Shown here: positions 22,833 through 33,230 of the stretch, one piece after another | Position numbering within the stretch: position 1 is the first letter of the stretch | How the letters are laid out: every line of letters begins with the position of its first letter | NCBI RefSeq assembly: GCF_026212465.1 | Contig: NC_080056.1 | Span: forward strand, 13,063,818-13,127,817 | Direction of reading: 5' to 3' | From: Amaranthus tricolor | Taxonomy: Eukaryota; Streptophyta; Magnoliopsida; Caryophyllales; Amaranthaceae | Length of the DNA: 64,000 nucleotides | Translations under genes and position numbers: made by a program | The notes under the pieces: generated by a model | What the model was told of the DNA's origin: nothing | Seen by the model: the letters and a program-made list of their open reading frames with translations, nothing else | Databases searched by the model: none

Positions 22833-24108
22833 ATGAGCTAAGTGTCGATTTTGGGGCTTAAAATTGGTTATGTTTCACCATGGTTTGTTGATGGGATTAT
22901 TTATTGAATACGAGTTTTCGTCATGGTGGAGATCGTTTATGGTTGGTGACTCGAAGTAGAGTCTTAATTATGGAAAGTATGAAGGACAAATTTGCGGGTT
23001 GCGATTGTTATGTTGTCTTGCGAAAAGTACCTTAAAAAGTTACTGTTTCGAGAATTGGAAGTTCGAGGGACGCTAGCTAGGTCGCGGATGGCGACAGTTG
23101 CTGCAAAAGTTTCTGGATGGTGTAGCAAGGCAGGTCGTGGGTCGCAACTTTGGTCACTGACCGCGAGTTCGTGAGGCATGTCGTTTGTCGCGTGTTGCGA
23201 GTTTGGGTGTAGGGCAGTTTTTTTGTGAAGACGTGCACCAACTCTGTAAAACACTTTTCTTTTATTCTAGTTTCTTCGTCGGGAGGTTTAATATCAAAAC
23301 CCCTCCCGATTCTGAATTAGATTTTTAGAGAAGAAAAAGCTAGCAAGAGAAAGTGAGCAATTTTCATATCTTGCACTGTAGTCTCAAGTTTATAGTAAAA
23401 TTTGTTCTTGGTAACATGTGGACGTAGCTAAAGACAGACAGTGAACCACGTAAATTTCTTGTGTCTATTTCTTATTGTTTGTTTGTTAATTTCTTGTTTG
23501 TTTCATTGTTATACGATCACCGTTTTCGCTGTCGCACAATACTGAGCATACATATGACTTGAGTTGAAAGGATTTAGAGATTTAGGTAAACCGTAACTTA
23601 ATTTAGTATCGAAAGATTGAAGAACAATTGAAAGTTATTAAAATTAAATAACATACAACGGAATCTTTTAATGAACATAATGATTAAGTAATATATTGAT
23701 AAAGTGGGGGAATTCGAAAGGGAATTATTATTTGTCGCCACCTTTTTCATTTTATCGCCACCCCTCTAATGAAATTACGATATTACCCCTGAAGTTAAAA
23801 AAATTACAAAAATGCCACTTAACTTAAAAAATGTTTAAGAAATGTAAATGGCACTTAATAACATTGTTATCGCTTAATAACATTATTATCGAAACTATAT
23901 ATATTGAATTTTTAGAGGCGTTATTGTAGTATATTCGAATTCAAACACGGTACCTTCTCTCTAAAAACTCTATAAAAACACTACGTTAAGTTAAACAAGC
24001 TAGAACTCTACATCGAACATCAATGGCATACCAAGACGAGCATGATAACGATTCGGTAAGTAATTAACCAGTTTGATTTTTGGCTTGCAAAAAAAAAAAA
24101 TTGGGATG

Positions 24109-24177
24109 CAGTCGCACAAAACGTGCGACTGGACCTATGCTGAGTCGGACGTTTTGTGCGACTGGTTTGTGCGACTG
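24109..24177. repeat. GTCGCAC hairpin cluster (in transposase intron 1)
   Basis: CAGTCGCAC-5 nt-GTGCGACTG at 24109-24131 is a hairpin with perfect 9-bp arms. It is followed by a half-degraded copy (GAGTCGGAC...GTGCGACTG) and another GTGCGACTG half. The same motif recurs in this element and in the next one. Confidence 0.85.
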
Positions 24178-24378
24178 CAATCCAATATTTTTATTTTTTT
24201 ATTTTTTTTGTGTTTTTCAATTTCGAAATTTAAAATATCTTGCATGTAATTAATTTATTGTTTAAGTTGTTGTTAATTAATATATTTTAATTTATTATAT
24301 TATAATAATGTTATTATAATAATTAGTGTAGTAGTGTTGAATATTTAAAATTCAAAAATTTTAAAAAATATATATAAC

Positions 24379-24401
24379 CAGTCGCACAAAACGTGTGACT
24401 G
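24379..24401. repeat. GTCGCAC hairpin
   Basis: CAGTCGCAC-5 nt-GTGTGACTG, one mismatch in the right arm. Also in intron 1 of the transposase. Confidence 0.8.
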
Positions 24402-25892
24402 GAATTTATTTTTTTTTTAAGTTTTTTTTTGTTTGAACTTCGAATTATAAAATTTATTTTGTTTAATTAAATTATTTTATTTTAATGTATTATTGTGCAA
24501 TAATAATGGTATTTTATTTTAATTATTTTATAGAAAAATTAATTATTCTGATTTTTTATAATTATTTTTGAAGTTATTATTATTTTGATATATTATGATA
24601 ATGTTATTATAATTATTATTTGCAGGACTTTGAAAATTTAGGGGATAATGTAGATTATTCTGATAGATTTGTTACCGATAGAGAATTTGATTCTGTAGAT
24701 AATTTACATGCTTGGGCTAATGAGATAGCAGTAACAATTGGTTTTCAATTTACACGTGCTTCATATAAAAAAAAAAGGGCGTTCTAGAGTGAGTCTGTAC
24801 TTAAGATGTCACCGCTACAATAAAAGAAGGGTTGATTTTTATAACTTAGACAATGTTGCCCAACCTGGTTCCAAAAGTAGGGGTTGTGGGTGTAAATTTA
24901 TGATTTTAGGAACTAGTCGTAACCCAGAGGAAAGACCTTGGACGGTTAGAGTGTTTCCTAGTAAAAAAGGAATACATAACCACCCCTTCTTCATGTACAA
25001 AGATGGTCAAATAAGAGTAAATAGGATGACTGTGGATATCAGGCAGCACATACGAGATCTAAGTGCAACTGGCATGCAACCAGCATTTATAATGTCTTCA
25101 ATTAGAAGAAATGTTCCTCGTTTTTATGCTAGTATGAATCAAATTTACAATGTGAGACAGTCAATCAGGAGAGAAGAGATGGATGGTAAGACTCCTCTTC
25201 AACACTGTCTGTGTATGGCCACGGAGCATAATTATGTAGTTTGGACGGACTTGGATAGTGAGGGTCAGTTGACTAAATTATTGATTGCGAATCGAACATC
25301 TATCTAGATGCTACGTTCGTGGCCCCATGTTGTGTTGATAGACACAACGTACAAAACGAATAAGCAAAAGTGGCCCCTTTGCGAAATCATTGGAATGACA
25401 CCAACAAATCATAATTTCTTGGTTGCATTTTGTTTGATGCGAGATGAGGCGGCTGTGTCTTATTCTTGGGTGTTGGAGAGGTTGAGGGATATTTACGGGA
25501 GAGTCCAAACGCCCGATGTAATCGTAACGGATCGGGATGAGGGTTTGTCTGCAGCTATTCATGCTGTCTTTCCAGGTAAGGAGGTTTTAATTATTAATTA
25601 TCGTCGATCTATATATTATATATATCTCAATTAATTTTAAATTTATGTTTAATGCAGATGTACGACATCTATTATGCGTATGGCATATTGGCATTGACGT
25701 GGAGAACATGGTTGATAAATTGTGTGGCGGCAAGAAAAATCAACAGAGGCAGATATTCAGGCAAACAAAATGGAACCCCTTGGTTAACAGTATGACGATC
25801 GCCGATTTTGAAAACAGATGGGAAGAGATTGTGTCCACTTGGTCGACTAGGAACCGGAGGGTCGTGCGATATTTGGCTGGAACATGGATTCC

Positions 25893-26483
25893 TCACAAAG
25901 TGGTATCAACAGGTAACACCCAGTACAATTCATCAGACATGTCCTGAAGTCTGATGATTGAATCCAACGTCTTCTTCCGAGCACGACATTCCGAAATCAG
26001 AGGGGTACGCTCCGATCCCTCAAATATAACCTTTGCTACGTGCCCACCGTAGCTGGGTATTAAAGTGGTATCAACAGGGCCCCGGGGCTGGGGTAATGTG
26101 ATCAACCAGTCCGTGTCCGCCGACTGCGAGTGCCTCCTCCCCCGTGGAGCCGCATCCTCAGCCTGACTTACTCCTGCCTGATCAGAAGTGCCACCCGAGC
26201 CCTGCCCTCTAATCCTGAACTTACCAGCATAGCCTCTTACGCTCGTCCAATCAATAGGATGACATACAGACTCATCCTGACCAAGAGACTTTTCCCGACT
26301 AAGAGACTCGTCGTAATCAGTATCATCGTCACCTGGGCCGACCGTATGACTATGTAGGCTACTCTGGCGCTCAAAGCAACTACGCACTTGCTCTAGGGTA
26401 CTTGAACGTTGGGCCTGACTGTGTATGGCCGCCTGTTCTTGCCTTGCTCGCCTTGCAGATTCCGTAACTCCCCTCTGAGTAAA
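25893..26483 (-). pseudogene. plant mobile domain (PMD/MAIN-like) protein fragment, antisense to the transposase
   Basis: The minus strand is open from about 26483 to 25893. It reads an acidic, low-complexity part (GPGDDDTDYDESLSREKS) and then LITLPQPRGPVDTTLIPSYG followed by GHVAKVIFEGSERTPLI. The pattern DxxLIPSxGGHVA...W/F.G.ER.LL is the start of the plant mobile domain (aminotransferase-like, MAIN/MAIL family), a domain known from plant genes and from some MULEs. Only the first part of the domain is present, and no start codon is certain. It is convergent with the transposase and joined to it at a 17-bp direct repeat (25897-25913 and 26062-26078). It may be the second gene of the element, now cut short, or a captured host piece. 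Confidence 0.6.
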
Positions 26484-26835
26484 GTTGGCCTAGATCTATT
26501 GTCGCTTAATAACCCTCTAAAAAACCCTTTTCCCTTACCTTGATTTCCAGTCATTTACTACAATTTTCATATTTTAAATAAGAAGACATTCCAAAGTTAA
26601 TTTAATAAACACTTAGAATCATATAAATTAAAAACAAGTAACAACAAAAATAATTCACAATTACAAACAATTAAAAAATTATTATATTCATAAATATTTA
26701 AACAACTAAAATTTAATAAATTAATTACACTAAATAAATTCATTCCAAATAAAAAAAATAAATAATTAAAAAAAATTAATTTAAAATTCTGATTCCAAAA
26801 AAAAAATAAAAATATATCTATATATATATATGTAC
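26484..26835. other. AT-rich interior of the MULE
   Basis: No coding similarity seen after the PMD-like segment. Mostly A-rich on the plus strand, ending in a short TA run just before the hairpin at 26836. Confidence 0.5.
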
Positions 26836-26884
26836 CAGTCGCACAACCCAATCGCACAAAATGTGCGACTGGGTTGTGCGACTG
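26836..26884. repeat. extended GTCGCAC hairpin (about 49 bp)
   Basis: CAGTCGCACAACCCA, then TCGCACAAAATGTGCGA, then TGGGTTGTGCGACTG: a nested palindrome in which two half-motifs lie on each arm. It is one of the longest hairpins of the set. Confidence 0.85.
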
Positions 26885-27071
26885 GGTTTTTTATTTTTAT
26901 TTTTTTTTTCCTTTTTCGATCCAATAGTAAAAACTACTTCTTACAATAACATTATCATAATACATTCTATTACAACATTTACTAAATAACATTAACTAAG
27001 AAAATAAATTAATTAAACACAAGAAACTCTTTCGAAATTTTAAAAAAAAAAAAATTAAAATCGATCATTAA

Positions 27072-27118
27072 AGTCGCACAAAACGTGCGACTGTACAGTC
27101 GCACAAAACGTGCGACTC
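27072..27118. repeat. two GTCGCAC hairpins in tandem
   Basis: Two copies of AGTCGCAC-AAAAC-GTGCGACT separated by GTAC; the whole is again symmetrical. Confidence 0.85.
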
Positions 27119-27267
27119 TGATGAACCGATTTTTTTTTTTTCTTCGAATGATTTAAAATAAAACTTCTTAGAATAACATTATGATAATACATTCTATTAC
27201 AACATTTACTAAATAACATTAACTAAGATAATAAATTAATTAAACATAAGAAACTCTTTCGAAATTT

Positions 27268-27350
27268 TGAAAAAAAAATTAAAATGGGTTCATCACAGTC
27301 GCACAATACGTGCGACTGTGATGAACCCATTTTAATTTTTTTTTTCTTCG
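27268..27350. repeat. long palindrome around a GTCGCAC core
   Basis: ATGGGTTCATCACAGTCGCAC, five bases, then the exact reverse complement. The symmetry continues outward through AAAATTAAA/TTTAATTTT runs, giving arms of 30 bp or more. It lies about 260 bp from the right end of the MULE. Confidence 0.85.
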
Positions 27351-27903
27351 ATTGATTTAAAATAAAACTTACCTCGAATTTTTGTTGACGACGTCGATTT
27401 CAAAGTTTTAGCTCCGATTAATTTTATGTGAAGAATTTGAATTTATGGAAGTGATGAGAGTGTTATTGAGTGAATTTGAAGTATTTTTATAGAGGTTTTA
27501 AGGTTAGTGGCATTTTCGTAATTTTTTTAAAATTCTAGAAACAAATTCGTAATTTCATTCGAGGGGTGGCGATCAAATGAAAATGGTGGCGACAAATAAG
27601 AATCGGGATTCGAAAAAGTAGTACCTATTAAGGTGTGGACCATAAATTTGAGTGTGAAAGCATTGAAGATTGGACAAAGACTACAATTCTCTTCATCAAT
27701 ATCAACATCAAATTTGGAAATTCGAAAGGGCATTATTATTTGTCGCCACCCTTTTCATTTTATCACCATCCCTCCTAATGAAATTACGAATTTGGCCCTG
27801 AACTTTAAAAATTTACAAATATGTCATTGGAGTTAATAACTTTTCATTTTCATTTTATTTAATTTTTTTTTATTATTTTTATTTATATTATTATTGTTAT
27901 TAT

Positions 27904-27916
27904 AATTATTATTATT

Positions 27917-27960
<44 letters not shown>

Positions 27961-27978
27961 ACCACAATAATAATAATG

Positions 27979-28034
<56 letters not shown>

Positions 28035-28050
28035 AATAATAATTATTATA
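27904..28050. repeat. (TTA)n/(TAA)n inverted microsatellite
   Basis: A TTA tract followed after AAACCACAA by a TAA tract, so the two tracts can pair. Similar tracts lie at about 28220-28275, 28342-28430 and 28570-28690, and the words flanking them repeat in both orientations. Confidence 0.9.
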
Positions 28051-28102
28051 ATAACAATAATAATAAAAAAAATTAAAAATAAAAATAAAATTAAAAAAAA
28101 AA

Positions 28103-28139
28103 TAGTCGCACGGTCGAGTCGCACGTTTTGTGCGACTGG
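28103..28139. repeat. degenerate GTCGCAC hairpin
   Basis: AGTCGCACGGTCGAGTCGCAC, then GTTTTGTGCGACTGG: two left halves and one right half. Confidence 0.8.
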
Positions 28140-28218
28140 TTTTTTTTTTTTTTTTTGAATTTCGACTTATAAAATTTCTTATGTTTAATTAATTTATTTT
28201 TTAAGTTACTTTTATTTA

Positions 28219-28276
<58 letters not shown>

Positions 28277-28348
28277 TTTAAAAATATAAATTAAATATAA
28301 TAATTAAAACAAAAATAATAATTTAATAATAATAATAATAACAACCAC

Positions 28349-28429
<81 letters not shown>

Positions 28430-28492
28430 TTAAAAAATGAATTAATTAAACAAAAGAAATTTTATAAGTCGAAATTCAAAAAAAAAAAAAAA

Positions 28493-28515
28493 CAGTCGCA
28501 CAGACCGTGAGACTG
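28493..28515. repeat. degenerate GTCGCAC hairpin
   Basis: CAGTCGCAC-5 nt-GTGAGACTG; one mismatch in the right arm. Confidence 0.75.
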
Positions 28516-28617
28516 TTTTTTTTTTAAAAAAAAATTATTTTTTTTTTATAAAATTTTTATTATTATTGTTATTATAATTATTATTATTTTTGTTATTATT
28601 ATTATTATTATTGTGGT

Positions 28618-28668
<51 letters not shown>

Positions 28669-28869
28669 TAAATAATAATAATTATAATAACAATAATAAT
28701 ATAAATAAAAATAATTAAAAAAAATTAAAAAAAATAAAATGAAAAGTTATTAACTACAATGACATATTTGTAAATTTTTAAAGTTAAGGGGCAAATTCGT
28801 AATTTCATTAGAAAGAGTAGCGATAAAATGAAAAGGGTGGCGATAAATAAAAATCGGAAATTCGAAATT

Positions 28870-30286
28870 CTTCTTTTGCACAAAAATAGAGATTTTAAAT
28901 ATGAAGGGAAAGTTGTGATATTGAGTGATGGTTGGCGATAGGTGGTGGCTGAGTTAAGACGAGGTGGAGCCAGTTTAGTTGGTAGGCGGGCAGTCAGAGG
29001 TGAACTGTTCATAAATGGATTTTCATCTGAAACAACGTAGAATTTTAGGGAAGAAGATGGAGGATGGGACATCACGCGAAGACATATGGGTTTTTAATTT
29101 CTTTTTTCTTTCGTTCTTTTTATTAAGTATAATTTCCTAATTATCGCTTTACAGTTTAACATTTTTACGGTTACGGTCACTAAAGTATCAAAGTCTACAG
29201 CGTTTAAGCTAAATTAGAGAATTTTAACCATTTTGGTGGTCAGAATTTTTAATTAAATGGTCAGAATTTATGATTTGCCCCGAATGATGTACACTTTAAC
29301 ACTTTTGTGGCTGTAGTTCGCAAACAATAAACATTAAGGTTGTAATTCACAAATGTCTCTAATTTTAAGGCTTTAATTTGCAAATTATTCTTTTATTAAT
29401 AATATTATTATTATTATTAATTTTTGCTAATATAAATTTTTATTATTTAACAAAAGAATAAAGTCAATACAACTCAAAAGTGAAGAACGTAACCAAACTG
29501 ATTTTGCATCAGTATGGAACCAAGGCCCATCCTTTACGAAGGATTTTCATGGGCCACTCTTCATGGGCACATAGAAGAAATTTATTAACATTATTATTAT
29601 TAGTAATTTTGGATTATTATTAATTACTCTAATATATGTAAGAGGTATAGTGACATGTAAGTTGAAAAATGACTTAATTTAGTTTAAGTAGCATTACTTC
29701 AATTTTTTATTTAATTTAATTTTAAAATAATTTTGGTTATTTACTATGACAACCGAGCTTAAAAAGTTTAAATGCTGAATAAGAACGTTAAAAGAGAAAC
29801 GTAAGTGTAAGCTTTAAAATCACTATACTAATGTTTGTTTTAACAGAATTCATGGTGATTTAAAATGGGCTTGCTACATAATTAAGGTATTATAAATATT
29901 ATTGATGATATTTAAGATGTTCATATCTTGTTTATGATCTTTAGTAAAATGAATCAAATTGTTTCCATAACTAAAAAAAAGTATTTTAAATACTTAAAGT
30001 ATGTTTTTAACAATATAAAGCAGGTGTTTTTATGAATTAATACAGGTGCTAAAATTAATGTAAATTTTTAATGTTCAAATCACTCTATTTTAATGCACAA
30101 ATTGAACACGTGACATTATAGGTAATAAGTAGGTTTAAAAACTGCCGTAAGTAGATGTTTTTACGTATTAATGAAGGTGCTTAAATTGATAGAAGTTTTT
30201 TAATGGTCAAATTACCATTTTTAACACTAAAATTAAGCATTGCACAATTTTAATTTTTTTTTTGAGATAATAGTAAATATTTTAAC
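28870..30286. other. AT-rich DNA without recognisable genes
   Basis: No coding similarity found. Open frames here are short and show no family features. Confidence 0.55.
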
Positions 30287-31433
30287 TAGGAAACATTATC
30301 TATAATAATTCAATATTTATTCAATTTTTCTATAATAATCTCAACTATTGATTAATCATAAATAGGATATATGCGAAGATTATACCGAAGTAATTGGTAA
30401 CCTGCTGTGACATGTAACTTTTGCAAACAAAAAAAATCTAAATTAAAATAAAATTAGAAAAATAAAAAGATTAATAAAAAAAAAACAAAAACTTACCTTT
30501 ACCCTCTCGATGCCCCTCCCCCACTGCCACAACAACCTCACCTCCCTCATTCCTTGTTCATCATCTGTAATGACGTAATTTGCCATGGATCTTCATCTTC
30601 GTTGTCACCATATAACATATTCCTTATTCTATTTTCAAATGCTTCATCATGTCCATTTCATATCGAATTACTCTATTTCCATCATTAATTAATCATTTAT
30701 TTCCATCAAATACACCTTATCATGCTAATCATGATCACCATCACCTCTAAATAATTTATTAATGCTTCATCTTCTCTATTGCTTCAATTCATCCGCATCG
30801 ATATATTGCCCCAACATCACATTCAACAACCACCCATTTGTCATTATACCCTAACATATTGCAAAGTTACTCTATTTGAGACTCTTAGATTTTGATTCTC
30901 CAAGTTTCTTTCTTTATGACAAGGTAATAAAAAGTTCTCAAAAATCAAGCTTACTCGGAAGACTATATCTTGAAATCATTTCATTAAATGCAAAAATGGC
31001 GGTTTAATCAATAATGGAAAAGATCAACAAGTTAAAGAAGCAAGTGAAAGATTGTGGAGTCAATATCATAGAGAATGGTGGGTAGTGGAAAGAGAGGAGA
31101 GGGTATTCGCTTGGAGGGAGGGCTCGCCGGGGAGGGGAACTGGTTGAGGAAGGGTGGCCAAAGTGGGTTGTAGTTTGTGGCAGAAGTGGGTTTTGGCAGT
31201 GGGGAAAGGATACTTTGTTTTTTGAATTTTTTAATCTTTTAATTATTTATTTTATGTTAGTTATTTTTATTTTTCCTTTTTTTTTTAAATTAATCTACAA
31301 TAATAGGTTATTATTGTGAATAACATTATTGGGTAAGTGATTGTATAATTAATATTATTAATGGTTAATCAAAATTTCAGGTTATTATAGAAAAATCGTC
31401 AAAACATTTGGATTATTATAGGTAATTAAACAC
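30287..31433. mobile_element. long-TIR non-autonomous element (TATAATAAT family)
   Basis: The left end reads TCTATAATAATTCAATATTT, then CAATTTTTCTATAATAATCT, then TATTGATTAATCAT. The right end, reverse complemented, reads CCTATAATAATCCAAATG, then GATTTTTCTATAATAACCTG, then TTTGATTAACCAT. The arms are about 65 bp and the whole about 1.15 kb. The interior (30.5-31.2 kb) is richer in C on one side and G on the other and does not resemble a transposon protein. Ends resemble the MITE at 12982-13207. Confidence 0.55.
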
Positions 31434-31599
31434 AAGATATTTAATGTAAATAAGTAGGTGCACAATAAGTATATGTTTTTACGAATTATGTTATATGCTA
31501 AACCTATTGCAAATTTTTAATGTTGAAATTTATATACATTTTAACGCAGAAATTCAACAGATGACATTTTAAGGTGATAAGTAGGTGTTCTAACTACTT

Positions 31600-32056
31600 A
31601 TAGTTGTTTCAATACCTTCCTCTGTTATAATTGCATTGCAAGAACAGAAAAGGATAAACAATAAGGAAAAAAATACTGAATGATTGCGTAATATTGATTG
31701 AATAAAAGAAACAACATCAAAGGCACTTATAAAGTGCAAGGGACAGAATTACAAGAACGTAAGTTATAATAACTAATTGTATGCTAACCAAACAGAAAGG
31801 GAAACAAACTAACTGAATAAACAACTGATTACTGACTAAAAGTGGTAGAAAACATGCCAAGTTTGGAAAGTAAATCATTGAAATAGTGGGAAGAAAGAAT
31901 CTTTGTGAGCATGTTTGCCAATTGACTAGAAGTAAGAAGGTAAGTGAGCTGGATGAGATCTTCCATAAGCTTATCTCGGGTGAAGTGACAATATACCTCA
32001 ATGTATTTCGTGCTATCGTGAAGCACTGGATATTCTGCTTTACGAAGTTTAATCAA
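31600..32056 (-). pseudogene. Ty1/copia RNase H end with part of a 3' LTR
   Basis: The minus strand from 32056 to 31829 reads PVLHDSTKYIEVYCHFTRDK, SSQLANMLTKILSSHYFNDL and LLSKLGM, the standard C-terminus of copia RNase H (family: P.FHERTKHIE.DCHF.R.K, QLADI.TK). The following 200 bp, with TATAAGTGCCTTTGATG, are probably LTR. Nothing upstream of the C-terminus is present. Confidence 0.8.
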
Positions 32057-33054
32057 TCCAAGTATAGAACTTTAATCACAAATTCTCGTGCGACAGTTTC
32101 ACTGTAAAGCGTTTTCTATATATGGGTTGAATAGCCAACTAATACAATTATTAGCATATGAGATTTTTATTTTAAAGTTGTCTCAAGTAAATACAGATTC
32201 CATAAAAATAGACATTAATTAAGTTTGGCTGGTATTGATCTGCGTGTTGTATAGGATAGGATTTGAACTCCACATTGAATTTATTTTGTTAATTAAAGAC
32301 TGATAGATGCAGGACATATGCACTTATGAAGTAATCGGTATAAATACACATGGTGTTTTGGTGTACAATATTTATACCATTAGATGCTATGATTTGGTGT
32401 ACAGTATTTATACCATTAGATGGTATGATCTGGCTTGAGTCATATACATTATATTTTTGTTCCAATTGAATTTATTATCAATTTGATGGTTTTGATAATA
32501 GACAAAACTTTAGGTATTGATTAATCTCTTTCTCCATAAAATTGATTACAAGTAAAAAAACAGAATCATAGCTATAAACGAGCAAATCTCAAATAGTACT
32601 CCTAATTCTCTTTAAAGTTACTTTTTATGACATAAATATATTGAAATTTTTTAAATATTAGTTTCTACAACAAAGTTAGAGGAGTATATTATTTCAGCAA
32701 AAAGAAAAATAATTGAAGTAATATTATGCATCAAATATCACTTTAATCTAACTACTATATTTTATTAAACCATCATATCGTGATCATCAAACCCAGTTAA
32801 TCTTGCATATAGTAAAAATCTAGGGATAGAAGACAAATAATTCATACTCATACCCCCGACAAAGAGCAGGTAGGAGAAATGTGAAAGGCATTACAATGTA
32901 GCAGTGGATCGTATATATTAGAAAGTTACTTGCAAATTCGTATATAAATTAACCTAGGGCAAACGCATTAAAATAGAAAGAAAAGAAAAAAAAAAGAAAA
33001 AAAAAAAAGCAAAAACAAATATTAAATGAATATACTAGATACATCTGGAATACA
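32057..33054. other. non-coding DNA with a 36-bp tandem duplication
   Basis: No gene seen. Two copies of a 36-bp unit (GGTGTACA.TATTTATACC, then ATTAGATG.TATGAT) lie at 32360-32395 and 32396-32431. Confidence 0.6.
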
Positions 33055-33230
33055 CAGACACGCCACTGAACATTCGTGTCGCGTGTCGGACACGGACACG
33101 CGACGGACACGCTAAAATTCGTGTCCGACACGTCAAATGAAGTGTCCAATATTTTAATATTTTTCCGGACACGCGGACACGGCAAGGACACGGAAGGGAC
33201 ACGGCAAGGAGTCAAGGACACGTTTTTTTA
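33055..33230. repeat. GACACG-rich block, probable hAT subterminal region
   Basis: GGACACG or its complement CGTGTCC occurs more than ten times in 170 bp, with GTGTCGCGTGTCGGACACGG near the left. Dense short repeats of this kind mark the ends of several plant hAT transposons, but no terminal repeat, target duplication or transposase was found here. Confidence 0.35.

Larger units (their letters stand above)
15615..23541 (+). mobile_element. decayed Ty1/copia element, split by a nested copia insertion
   Basis: 5' LTR 15615-16262, primer binding site, pol remnant 16360-18490, purine tract, then a 3' LTR starting at 18532 and ending at 23541. The 3' LTR is interrupted at 18682-22832 by a second element. 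Without the insert the element is about 3.8 kb, shorter than the roughly 5 kb of complete copia elements, because nearly all of gag, protease and most of integrase are deleted. Start TGTTGAT, end CACAATA (normally CA), near-perfect 5-bp target duplication (TTGAG/CTGAG). Confidence 0.85.
18532..23541 (+). repeat. 3' LTR of the host element, split by the nested element
   Basis: First part 18532-18681, second part 22838-23541, about 854 bp when the insert and one copy of the duplicated ATGAG are removed. The second part contains a TATA-like TTTAATATCAAAACCCC at about 23288-23304. It is about 200 bp longer than the 5' LTR, which carries an internal deletion. Confidence 0.8.
24023..25944 (+). pseudogene. 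MULE transposase (mudrA/FAR1-related), three exons, frameshift and nonsense codon
   Basis: Exon 1 24023-24055 (MAYQDEHDND) with donor GTAAGT; exon 2 24626-25575; exon 3 from 25656. The splice joining exons 2 and 3 gives HAVFP-DVRHLLCVWHI in phase. Exon 2 holds the FAR1-like zinc-binding N-terminal part (LYLRCHRYNKRR, SRGCGCKFMI, HNHP) and the MULE catalytic domain (VVLIDTTYKTNKQKWPL with the first Asp; VIVTDRDEGLSAAI with the second). Exon 3 gives the third part (FENRWEEIVSTW). Two small defects are visible: a run of ten A at 24767-24776, one A too many for the frame, and a TAG at 25305-25307 just before MLRSWPHVV. The protein then ends early at 25944 because the sequence changes into the antisense PMD-like segment; no SWIM domain is present. 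Confidence 0.85.
23720..27606 (+). mobile_element. MULE (Mutator-like) transposon with mudrA-like gene and antisense PMD-like segment
   Basis: The ends are inverted repeats of at least 60 bp: left GGGAATTATTATTTGTCGCC, then ACC, CATTTTATCGCCACCCCTC, AATGAAATTACGA; right end, reverse complemented, CCGATTCTTATTTGTCGCC, then CATTTGATCGCCACCCCTC, AATGAAATTACGA. It is flanked by AATTCGAAA (23711-23719) and GATTCGAAA (27607-27615), a 9-bp duplication with one mismatch, as expected for MULEs. It is 3.9 kb long and holds a spliced transposase gene, an antisense PMD-like coding stretch and several GTCGCAC hairpins. Confidence 0.85.
27728..28858. mobile_element. non-autonomous MULE with the same ends as the 23.7 kb element
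   Basis: The left end GGGCATTATTATTTGTCGCC, then ACC and CATTTTATCACCATCC, AATGAAATTACGAATTTG, is matched by the right end (reverse complement: CCGATTTTTATTTATCGCC, ACCCTTTTCATTTTATCGC). The arms extend well over 100 bp, through TGACATATTTGTAAA and AAGTTATTAACT. AATTCGAAA stands at both sides (27719-27727 and 28859-28867). The interior is TAA/TTA microsatellite and two degenerate GTCGCAC hairpins, with no coding capacity. It lies only about 120 bp from the related full-length MULE. Confidence 0.85.

Noticed and set aside
27833..28158. Open frames of poly-Leu, poly-Asn and poly-Ile
   Set aside because: They are translations of TAA/TTA microsatellites in the non-autonomous MULE.
24109..28515. 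GTCGCAC hairpins as a CRISPR array or transcription terminators
   Set aside because: Spacing is irregular (tens to thousands of bases), and no T tract or gene end goes with them consistently.
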